A DNA stretch of 64,000 nucleotides from Euclidia mi (taxonomy: Eukaryota > Arthropoda > Insecta > Lepidoptera > Erebidae). The number at the start of each line of letters is the position of its first letter. The stretch's first letter is position 1. The position numbers were made by a program, and so were the translations under genes. The notes below the pieces were generated by a model. That model saw only the letters and a list, made by a program, of their open reading frames with translations. It did not search any database and was not told the DNA's origin. Positions 56,335 through 64,000 of the stretch are shown in pieces. The stretch covers positions 61,771,805-61,835,804 of the forward strand of contig OX123190.2 in the NCBI GenBank assembly GCA_944739405.2, given 5' to 3'.

Positions 56335-57441
56335 ACCTAGTTGCAGCTTAAAATAATATAAACAATATGGTAAATTTATTTTTATACAGAAAGAAAACCT
56401 CCTACTTCAAAATGCACATAATGGTGCAAGTAAACCGCTAGAAAAATGTAGTAGCCTTCTTGCATAACGCAGTTCATAGCTTACAAAGCCAAGTATACCC
56501 AAGTATCGGTTATTGCATAAATAGAGGCGCATCGCGGGAATGGCTGCCTTACATGAAACATTCATGATGGCGCCGGTAAATATTTTACATCTCCGCTCAC
56601 ATGCAATAATCGTCATGTTACTTTGAACATTGCGAGGCCCTTGAATAAACTTTTATAGCATGAGATTGAACCGTGCGCGTCTAAGCAATATTGATAGACT
56701 TTGTTTAGAAATATCTTTTGGATAATACTTTTGTTTATCTAGTCGTATATTTTCGTTAGTTTGTTCAGAGTCTTCTTTTATTTTCCTATTATATTTTGTA
56801 TATCGTACCAATCAACTAATCAAGGAGAAGTTATTACGATTCTGGTTGCAATGTCATAGTTTATTGTCAACAGTTTATGGACTCTTAATTCTCATTCAGT
56901 CTTAATAAACGCAACTATTTAAAATTTTCACCATTTTTAATCATAGCATTACTTTTTGGTCTTCGCTTTTCTACAAACAGAAATGGATACCTACATATTG
57001 TTTTTTAAATTGAGTTTTACATTGCCTTTCAGATTTCCAATAATTCTTGAAAATATGTCACTTTCAACAGTGCTCAAATATAATATACTAGAAACGTCAT
57101 AGTACATATTCCGAAAGCCTATGTAAAATTTATGTGAATGGACACAAAAGCTTAAGTTGCCCAAATGTATAATTTTTCTCTTTGTATTTCTGATGCAACT
57201 GTCTAGAAACTTTAAGTTAAATTTAATCCAGTACTAGTGACAAAACTGTCTTCAATGGTACCTATGCTAAAATAGGCTTGATATGTGACAAAGTAGGGTA
57301 AACGCTGGAAGAATTAGGGTATTGCAAAGATATCCAAGGTTTTCCTGTTTTAAATAGTAGTTATTTAGAGTCAGCGAAGAAAAAATACTTAAAACTTTCA
57401 TAGCAAGCACCAGTATGAAAAATTACATAGTTGTGAAACTA
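56335..57441. other. No gene seen
   Basis: AT-rich anonymous sequence. Confidence 0.35.
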
Positions 57442-57511
57442 AAAAGAAAGGTATCCCGAGGTAAATTTAAAGTAACCAAACTTTAAATTTACCTCGGGAT
57501 ACCTTTCTTTT
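57442..57511. repeat. Perfect 32-bp inverted repeat (hairpin), 6-base loop
   Basis: The left arm 57442-57473 (AAAAGAAAGGTATCCCGAGG...) and right arm 57480-57511 are exact reverse complements around AACCAA. Pairing does not extend beyond the arms. In RNA it would be a 70-base hairpin without a bulge. It may be the remains of a palindromic duplication, a MITE core or a small-RNA precursor; nothing here decides between these. Confidence 0.9.
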
Positions 57512-58080
57512 AAAGGTGAAATAAGTGTGGACGTATTTTATCCAAGAGTCAAGATTATTCAGACTGATGTTACTTTATTTCTGACCCTGAAAAGTTTAAA
57601 TTAAAAATAATGTTATAAGTACTTTAAACCTCGGACTATTTATCACTACATTGCAACTTCTGATTTGTAACTCAAATATATATGTATGTTGAAGAATATT
57701 TGGTGAAAGTTATTTTAAAAGGTTATAAAGACACACATATTATTTTAAAACCTGGGAAAATAGAAAGAAATTACTCAGCTTAGCATGACAACTTGCCAGT
57801 CTTAGTCTAAGTTACTTAACTTTGTGCACGCTCGCAATTCTTATATTTTGGGGCACATAACACCAACACGCTTATCTTTCAGGTTTAGTCATCTACTCCA
57901 AAGTCCGATGACCAATTCCTTATTTAAAAACCAATGGCACTTAAAATTTCCTGTAGGTGAAATTAGGTTGGAATGACCATGATCAGAGCAACGCACGACG
58001 TCACGAGACCAAAGACTATCTCCAGAAGTAAATGTTAATGATACTCATTAAAACCCTATTACATTAAGCAAATTTACAGT
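57512..58080. other. No gene seen
   Basis: AT-rich flank of the LTR element. Confidence 0.35.
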
Positions 58081-58474
58081 TGTGACGTCGTGCCTCCGCG
58101 CTTGCGAGCCCCACTACGATGACGCACTGGAGTGGGGACCCTCACCCGCTTGCCGACGATATATATACCAGCGACACACGTGGTTGGCCTTCTTTTTCTT
58201 CTGCTGGGACACGTCAAAGCTGAGTATCCATCCGTGGACCTGTGGAGTGTCAACTTACGACCTACGCCCTGGATAATTATCTAGCCGGTTAACCTCAAGT
58301 GTCAGTTCTTTTATGTAATCAAAACCATTGTGAATCTGGAATATAACGCGAGTTTAATCTGTCCTGGTGATATTTTTTTATTTATTTCCCGTAAGACAAC
58401 CTAAGCATCTCTTTTTATTGCTCGGCGAGTGATCGATCCCGGCTATCCCGTGAAAATCGATCACTCGTGCGACA
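58081..58474 (+). repeat. 5' LTR of a Ty3/gypsy-like retrotransposon
   Basis: Begins TGTGACGTCGTGCC and ends ACTCGTGCGACA, so TG...CA, length 394 bp. A partial copy lies at 1122-1430. It is followed at once by a primer-binding-site-like sequence and, 500 bp on, a gag-like frame, which places it as the 5' LTR. The transcription start and polyadenylation signals were not pinpointed. Confidence 0.82.
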
Positions 58475-58475
58475 T

Positions 58476-58490
58476 TGGCGCCCAATAGAA
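58476..58490 (+). promoter_or_regulatory. Putative primer-binding site
   Basis: TGGCGCCCAATAGAA directly after the LTR. TGG is the complement of the tRNA CCA end, and TGGCGCCCAA equals the first ten bases of the lysine-tRNA primer site of many retroelements (from memory). The match fades after that. The primer tRNA was not tested. Confidence 0.6.
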
Positions 58491-58976
58491 TTTTTAAATA
58501 TATTTTTAAAAAAAAAAGTAAGTTGGCACTTTACAGGTGAGTGAAATAATTTCTTTTTCTCTTGTATATTTTTCTCCTGTGTGTGCATATATTCTGGTGT
58601 GGTGAACTGCGTACAGGTACAATTTCTATCTATTTTGGTTGGCCATAAGCAATTTAACTATGTAAATAACATAACGGTGATTTAATTAACGTCGGTCTAA
58701 AATCACGTTCCACTGCGGGCAGCGTGTCGAGCCGCCAACCGGTTCTAACCGCTTTGCCGTTGAACTACGTGCCTCGTGTTCGCGAAAAAAATATTGTGAT
58801 TCAACCTTTGAGTGACCTTTAAGAAATTTTTCTTAATCCTTTACCAATCATCACACCATTGTATAATTTAGTGTATTTCAGCTTTTTTTAGCACGGTATT
58901 CGATTTTCTGGCGATATTTAATTTTTTTTCTAGTACCGGCGTAAATACTTAGATTTTCTATTATTGTTTTGTAATA

Positions 58977-59486
58977 ATGGCTTACATTATAAATTTCTCA
59001 TTATTAACTAAAGCGGAATTAGAATATGAGACCACAATACACGGCGTTTCAAAGCCTGACGATCCCCGCAAACAAATCGCTAAACTTTCAGTTAAAATTC
59101 CCTCGGAGGATATATTATCTTCACCCTTCCCACCAGAGGAGGATGTGGCTGAAGTGGAAAAGTCGTTATTAAGATCAAATAGACACTTATCTATGTTGGA
59201 AGCAAACTATACCTCCGAGCTTCAACAGAAGGTCGAAACCGTGCTTCACCATTGTTTTCATCGACTGAATAGGGTGGATACCGGCAGTCTTGATATTAAA
59301 AAAATTGAGTCTGTGTGGAATAAATTTAATGACTTATATGCGAAATTACAATTAATCACGCGTCGTAGTTCGCGGTCGGATTGCTCAGTGGCAGAGGGAA
59401 ACACTTCCTATAATTACGACCGTAAGCTTTTCTCGGAATTAGGTAAATTCAAATTTAACGGTAAATCATGTGTAAGATCTTTTATT
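58977..59486 (+). pseudogene. Gag N-terminal part of an LTR retrotransposon, interrupted by a LINE
   Basis: About 170 residues of a gag-like structural protein, starting with the ATG at 58977: the frame reads LLTKAELEYETTIHGV, then LSVKIPSEDILSS and VETVLHHCFHRLNRV, and reaches LGKFKFNGKSCVRSFIQ. The AELEYE...IHGV start with a helical N-terminal half resembles gag of insect Ty3/gypsy elements. Lys/Glu-rich helices are visible but no nucleocapsid zinc knuckle has been reached. After about 59486 the frame runs into the minus-strand LINE (IQNSNSNYLYC... is LINE tail read in antisense), so the 234-residue open frame to 59681 is a fusion artefact. The rest of gag and pol are not in the window and presumably lie beyond the LINE. 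Confidence 0.75.
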
Positions 59487-59627
59487 CAAATTCAAAATTC
59501 AAATTCAAATTATCTTTATTGCTCAAATTGTGGTATTACAAAGATCTTAAAAACTAAAAAGTACAGCACAATTTACCTTACTAGGTATGCAATAGTTGGT
59601 TTTATAGGAACATTTCCAAACACATAT

Positions 59628-62540
59628 TTACAATTTACATTTCAAATATTCTTCTACAGAGTAAAAACATTTACTGCATAATAATTTGTGTAGTTGTTTC
59701 TTAAATTTATATAATGGCAAGTCCTTTAAATCCATGGGCAAGTGGTTGAATATGCGTACAGACATTGCATAACTGTTACGGCTACATAATTCCGTTTTTA
59801 ATGGTGGAAGGACAAGTCTATTAGGATATCTAGTATTAAATTTACATGTATTCTTTAACATGGTGTATAAATTAGAATTACATTTGACAAAAACACAAAT
59901 CTCAAATATGTATAGACATGGTACTGTTAATAAAGTCAGTTTTATAAATGAAGGCTTACAACTAACCCATGGCGCTATACTACATAAAGATCTGACGCAT
60001 TGTTTTTGAGCAATAAATGCTCTGTTCATGTGTATTGAGTTACCCCAAACTACAATTCCATATCGGAGATTTGAAACCACATACCCGTGATAAGCCTTTA
60101 AAGCAGTATCCCTATTTGCAATTTGAATTAAACGCCATAGTGCATAAGCAAATCTGTTAATTTTTTTACAAATCTTCTCAATGTGGGCTTTCCAATTACA
60201 TTTTTCATCTATGGTCAAACCAAGGAAAGTAATATCAGAAGCTTCTGTTAGAGGTTGGTCATTGTACTGTATATTTAATCTACTTTTATTTCCTCCTCTG
60301 TTAGTAAATTGAACATAATTAGTTTTATTTAAATTTACATTAAGGTTATTACGGTTTAGCCATTCAATTACATCTCGGACTGTTTTATTAACGATTTCAT
60401 TATAGTTAATATTCGGATTAGTATTTGCTACAACAACTGATATATCATCCGCATAAAGTATACAGTTATGTTCTGTTGTCTGCGGTAAATCGTTAATATA
60501 TAGAAGAAAAAGAAGAGGACCAAGGATACTGCCCTGAGGGACACCAACTCTATTATATTTCAAACATGATTTCGTGAGTATTTCATGTTTGTTTGAATCG
60601 AAGTTTGAAATTTCTACGAACTGGGTTCTGTCTTCCAGATAACTTCTTAACCAAACATTTGATAGACCTCGTATGCCATATAACTCGCATTTTAACAACA
60701 ATAGTTCATGATCCACAAAATCAAAGGCTTTGCTCATGTCAAAAAATATGCCAGTAACTTGTCTTTTTGAGTTTAAGTTATTTATGATGTCATTTATGAG
60801 CTTAAATGCAGCCAGCGTGGTAGACTTACCTTTTAAAAAACCGTGCTGTTCTGGACATAAAACTTTAAATCTATCCAAAAAAGAGACTATTCTTTTGTAC
60901 ATAATTTTTTCATATAATTTAGCTATTGTAGGAATTAGAGCAATAGGGCGATAGTTATTAGTGATATTTCTGTCTCCTTTTTTATACAATGGTTGTATTA
61001 CAGTGGTTTTCAATTTTTCCGGAAATTTGCCTTCTGTCAGCGATAAATTAATTAAGTGAGCTAGTACTGGCGCAACTAATTGCCCGCAATCTTTTAACAA
61101 TTTTGTAGGAAATCGATCGTATCCTACTGATGTTGTATTTTTTAATAAATTAATGCATTTTGTAATCTCTTCTGTATCAGTGGGTACCAAATATAGACTG
61201 TTTTCGTTCCTTGTAATATTAATTTTATTTTCGCACAAGTGAAATTGAGATTTGCAATTGATAGGAGAATTATTCGATATGTTTATAAAGAAATCATTGA
61301 AAATATTTGAGATTATTATTGGGTCAGTGAATTTTTGGTTATTATGTATAATTTGGGTTATATTTCTTGTGTTGTGGTTTTGTTTTAGGTAACTATTTAT
61401 AATTTTCCATGAGGCCTTGCAAACATTTGATGCTTTCATTATATATGATTCATTACATAATCGTTGGGCAGTTGAAATACATTTTTTAAATAATTTATTG
61501 TAATTATTGTAGGTGATTTTATTTTTAATATTATTATGGCTATAACTATTAAATCTTAAAAGCCGTTTGTTTTTGGATGATATTTTAATTCCTTTTGTAA
61601 TCCATTGGGTATTCTTAACCTGCCGGCAAACTTTTTTATAGTAAACTGGAAAACATAAATTAAAAAACAGTATCAGATTGTCATGAAAATGATTGAAACC
61701 TGTATTTGAATCAGATGCCAGAGTAACATCAGACCATGAAAGTGCTGACAGACAGTTTTTGAATTTTCTTATATTATCATTGCTAAAATCTCTTCTCATA
61801 CAATAAACATGAGATGATGGTATATCTTTATTTTCTATTGGAAAAGTAAGAAGTTGACCAGTGTTATGGTCTGAAAGATATAGAGGTAGTATTTTTCCTC
61901 CAGCAAACGCTATATTACTCAATATTTGATCGATACAGCTATTAAGTCTGGTGGGTTCGTTAATATGAAAGATAAAGTTGTAATTTTGGACAATTCTTTT
62001 GAGTTCAATTCGTGATTTAGAGTCCTTCAATAAATCTATATTAAAATCTCCAGTAATGATGACCTTTTTATTTATTTTATGCCTTAATTTGGTCATTAAT
62101 TTCTCCAGTTTTTTTAGAAATAAGTGTACGTTAGAATTGGGTATACGATAGAGACACACTATTATGCAGTTGTATTGAGGAATATCTATACCGCAGGCTT
62201 CAAACACAAACTCGGTAGTAAGATCTTGTAGGCATGCCAGTTTATTTGATTCAATATGGCATCTACACATAATGCAAACTCCTCCACGTCTTTGTTTTGA
62301 TCTAGAAAACGAGTTGGCCAGATAAAAATCGTTCAATTTAATATTGTTTTCATCTCCTAACTTTAAAAACGTTTCACTAAAACAAAGCACATCAATGTAG
62401 TAACCATTATTAGCTATATCATTTAGAGTGATTTGTAGAATATCCCTTTTATTTAAAATGCCTGAAATATTTTGATGAAGTATAGAAAATGTATTTGATT
62501 TATTATTATTAACGAAAAAGTAGTTTGAAAGTTTTGTCTC
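59628..62540 (-). CDS. CR1-like LINE ORF2: endonuclease-reverse transcriptase
   Basis: Nicks the target and copies the element's RNA into it. The frame is open for about 970 codons from a stop at 62541-62543 to the end at 59628. The endonuclease starts with SILHQNISGILNKRD (catalytic Asn), encoded upstream of the first GTG at 62390, so the protein must begin before that. Counting from 62390 as residue 1: CFSETF (Glu) at 3-8, GDFN at 114-117, SDHN at 173-176. RT motifs are LYKKGDRNITNNYRPI near 468-483, FDMSKAFD at 550-557, GVPQGS at 616-621 and YADD at 646-649. The C-terminal domain reads LRYGIVVWGN and CSRNSYAM. There is no ATG between 62540 and 62390. The frame overlaps the end of ORF1 by about 32 bases. 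Family typing as CR1-like rests on ORF1 type and tail, from memory. Confidence 0.9.
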   Translation of the reverse strand, partial: ETKLSNYFFVNNNKSNTFSILHQNISGILNKRDILQITLNDIANNGYYIDVLCFSETFLKLGDENNIKLNDFYLANSFSRSKQRRGGVCIMCRCHIESNKLACLQDLTTEFVFEACGIDIPQYNCIIVCLYRIPNSNVHLFLKKLEKLMTKLRHKINKKVIITGDFNIDLLKDSKSRIELKRIVQNYNFIFHINEPTRLNSCIDQILSNIAFAGGKILPLYLSDHNTGQLLTFPIENKDIPSSHVYCMRRDFSNDNIRKFKNCLSALSWSDVTLASDSNTGFNHFHDNLILFFNLCFPVYYKKVCRQVKNTQWITKGIKISSKNKRLLRFNSYSHNNIKNKITYNNYNKLFKKCISTAQRLCNESYIMKASNVCKASWKIINSYLKQNHNTRNITQIIHNNQKFTDPIIISNIFNDFFINISNNSPINCKSQFHLCENKINITRNENSLYLVPTDTEEITKCINLLKNTTSVGYDRFPTKLLKDCGQLVAPVLAHLINLSLTEGKFPEKLKTTVIQPLYKKGDRNITNNYRPIALIPTIAKLYEKIMYKRIVSFLDRFKVLCPEQHGFLKGKSTTLAAFKLINDIINNLNSKRQVTGIFFDMSKAFDFVDHELLLLKCELYGIRGLSNVWLRSYLEDRTQFVEISNFDSNKHEILTKSCLKYNRVGVPQGSILGPLLFLLYINDLPQTTEHNCILYADDISVVVANTNPNINYNEIVNKTVRDVIEWLNRNNLNVNLNKTNYVQFTNRGGNKSRLNIQYNDQPLTEASDITFLGLTIDEKCNWKAHIEKICKKINRFAYALWRLIQIANRDTALKAYHGYVVSNLRYGIVVWGNSIHMNRAFIAQKQCVRSLCSIAPWVSCKPSFIKLTLLTVPCLYIFEICVFVKCNSNLYTMLKNTCKFNTRYPNRLVLPPLKTELCSRNSYAMSVRIFNHLPMDLKDLPLYKFKKQLHKLLCSKCFYSVEEYLKCKL

Positions 62541-63705
62541 TTACGTTATTGCGTTCATTTTGACTGTAATTGATAGTATTTGATTGCTTACTAGGGATTG
62601 AATTATAAATTTTTGGGAAGTACTTATATAAGGTTTGTTGTTTAAGTTTTTTGTCATTTTTTGATTCAGCACTTTGGGCTGTATAACTCATGATAGGTGA
62701 ACCCGTTTTATGTGCATTAAAGCTTAAATACTTAATTTTGTAATCAATACAATCAATCATATAATTCAGACGCTTACAGGTGTCGAAACGACCGGTAATC
62801 ACAAAATGACAGTTGGGTATGTTCTGACATATTAATTGAATCTCATTATTTAATTTGTATTCGTTCATAAACTTATTCCTTACAACATTTAACACAAGAA
62901 CAGTGCAGGTAGTCAGTTTTTTTAACGTGCCTACCAATTCCAATATCACGTTCAAAGGGTTCACATCATTTTCCCCTACACATAATATAACCTTGTCGCC
63001 AGAGTTGACTTGAGTATGCTGAATATCCTTTAAGATTTGTTCTGAGGATGCGAGTGGCTTAGTAAATCCTATAATATTGTAATTCTCGTACCTAGTGTTT
63101 CTTCTAGAGCGCAACAGTTTGGAGGCTAGCCCGACACATTGTTGTGAACCATAGATAAATATTCTTCTTTGAGGTGGTTCATTTGTTTTAGAAGTATCAT
63201 TAGTATTATTAACCACCATATCAGATTTTTTTGTTCCTGTTAAAGTATCCCCGTCTGGAATACTAATAAGCTTCTGGGTACTCTGCACACCAGGTTCCAG
63301 CAGAAGACAGCTACTATTTATGTCATCGGTAGGCTTAGGAAAAACAGATGGTGATAACCGATTCATAGCACGACGTCTATCCTTTTTAGTAGATCTAGTT
63401 GGAGTGGGATTAATGTAGCATATAGTTTTAAGTTGAGAAATTGTCTTATCTCTTTCCATGATTTGATCTTTCAAGCATCGATTTTCCATTATTATATTTT
63501 CTATTTCTGTATGAGCACTCTCCAGTTGCTTTTTTAAGTTTAATATCTCCTCTTTCTGTTCTTCTATTTCATTATTGTAATTAGTTGACAAATCGGGCAG
63601 GCTATGCGCCCGTAAATCATAACTTGATGATGATATGAAGGAGACGTCCATATTTTCAATAGATTTTGGAGCTTTATCCCGAAATGTTATATTTTCATAA
63701 TCCAT
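62509..63705 (-). CDS. CR1-like LINE ORF1 with esterase-like (SGNH) domain
   Basis: A 398-residue protein from ATG 63705 to TAA 62509-62511. A coiled coil covers about residues 45-95 (EEQKEEILNLKKQLESAHTE), likely for self-association, followed by a basic linker at 105-118 (STKKDRRRAMNR). Residues about 180-300 look like an SGNH/GDSL esterase fold: IFIYGSQQCVGLA (block I, with Ser187 in place of GDS) and CVGENDVNP (244-247, the GxND block III). A Ser-Asp-His triad is not evident: no clear DxxH block is seen, so catalysis may be lost. No CCHC zinc knuckle or RRM was seen. ORF1 proteins with an esterase domain are known from CR1-type LINEs. Its role in retrotransposition is thought to be RNA or membrane binding. 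The stop is the first of four consecutive TAA codons. Confidence 0.8.
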   Translation of the reverse strand: MDYENITFRDKAPKSIENMDVSFISSSSYDLRAHSLPDLSTNYNNEIEEQKEEILNLKKQLESAHTEIENIIMENRCLKDQIMERDKTISQLKTICYINPTPTRSTKKDRRRAMNRLSPSVFPKPTDDINSSCLLLEPGVQSTQKLISIPDGDTLTGTKKSDMVVNNTNDTSKTNEPPQRRIFIYGSQQCVGLASKLLRSRRNTRYENYNIIGFTKPLASSEQILKDIQHTQVNSGDKVILCVGENDVNPLNVILELVGTLKKLTTCTVLVLNVVRNKFMNEYKLNNEIQLICQNIPNCHFVITGRFDTCKRLNYMIDCIDYKIKYLSFNAHKTGSPIMSYTAQSAESKNDKKLKQQTLYKYFPKIYNSIPSKQSNTINYSQNERNNVRDKTFKLLFR

Positions 63706-64000
63706 TTCTTATCTTATTTATAATTAAGAAATTTTTTGTAAGACTGGTAAGATCAACAATGATGGGAATTCAAGTTTCTTATGTGGCAACACTGTATTGT
63801 AGGTTGCAACACTAATTAACATATGGCAACACGACGAAGTTCGATTCATTCATTCATTAGTAGATTTGGTCGTGTCCCATCTCTAGTAGAAAATGTATTG
63901 TCTATGACTTTGTTTTGCGACAAATGTCAAAATTTGAAATCTTTCAGCCGTTCAATGATATTTATTATTTAGTTGATATTTATTACGTTTTTACACTTTG

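Larger units (their letters stand above)
59483..64000 (-). mobile_element. CR1-like LINE, near complete, inserted in gag
   Basis: A minus-strand LINE whose 3' end lies at about 59483-59510 with TTTGAAT-type repeats (on the plus strand ATTCAAATTCAAAATTCAAA) and AATAAA just upstream (plus TTTATT near 59515). It carries ORF1 (62509-63705) and ORF2 (59628-62540), both open. Upstream of ORF1 about 295 bp of 5' UTR run to the window edge and contain three GCAACAC motifs (63787, 63807, 63826). It has the same family ending as the fragment at 1431-1900. The 5' boundary may be outside the window. Confidence 0.87.

Noticed and set aside
59487..59681. C-terminal part of the 234-residue gag open frame
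   Set aside because: The residues after SFIQ are antisense reading of the LINE tail and 3' UTR, not gag.

Overview
The window looks like a stretch of an AT-rich insect genome, most likely a moth or butterfly. That is inferred from the set of dispersed repeats: tRNA-derived SINEs, (ATG)n-tailed SINEs, CR1/Jockey/RTE-type LINEs, BEL/Pao, Transib and Helitron pieces. I found no convincing host protein-coding gene, true tRNA, rRNA, CRISPR array or bacterial-type operon. The coding capacity belongs almost entirely to transposable elements (TEs), so this reads as an intergenic or intronic TE accumulation.

Layout. 1-2.1 kb: a Tc1-type (DD34E) transposon cut by the window edge, inserted in an LTR fragment, then the 3' end of a CR1-like LINE and another dispersed 3' end. 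3.9-5.2 kb: a mariner (DD34D) with an open 350-aa transposase and matching terminal repeats. 7.9-10.0 kb: a SINE with perfect 15-bp target duplications, next to a degenerate Transib element with RAG-heptamer-like ends and a CGCCG duplication. 10.8-17.3 kb: several tRNA-derived SINE copies and an RTE-like LINE 3' end whose last bases match the SINE tails. 17.3-24.4 kb: largely anonymous sequence with repeat fragments. 24.5-28.8 kb: a BEL/Pao LTR retrotransposon broken by deletion and an apparent inversion. 29-42 kb: five LINE fragments, a GC-rich MITE, a CA microsatellite and a rearranged Helitron helicase remnant. 43.4-45.0 kb: an apparently complete second copy of the Tc1 element, 3 differences in 1,121 bases from the first. 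49.3-51.1 kb: a Helitron-like non-autonomous element carrying a 111-bp tandem repeat. 53.5-55.5 kb: a truncated Jockey-type LINE. 58.1-59.5 kb: LTR, primer-binding site and gag of an LTR retrotransposon, interrupted by a near-complete CR1-like LINE (59.5-64 kb, minus strand).

How it fits together. The elements are of different ages. The Tc1 pair, the mariner and the CR1-like LINE at the right end have open frames and clean ends and look young; the BEL, Transib, Helitron and most LINE pieces carry frameshifts, stops and deletions. The Tc1 copies and mariner are self-contained cut-and-paste units. The CR1-like LINE encodes an esterase-like ORF1 and an endonuclease/reverse-transcriptase ORF2. 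The SINEs at 10.8 and 13.4 kb carry the 3' tail of the LINE family seen at 16.5-17.3 kb and so probably used its enzyme.

The points most worth following up are the ORF1/ORF2 junction of the CR1-like LINE (no ATG for ORF2, four tandem TAA codons), the Transib derivative, the SINE-LINE tail pairing, the inversion at a CACTGCAGTG palindrome inside the BEL element, and a perfect 32-bp hairpin at 57.4 kb.
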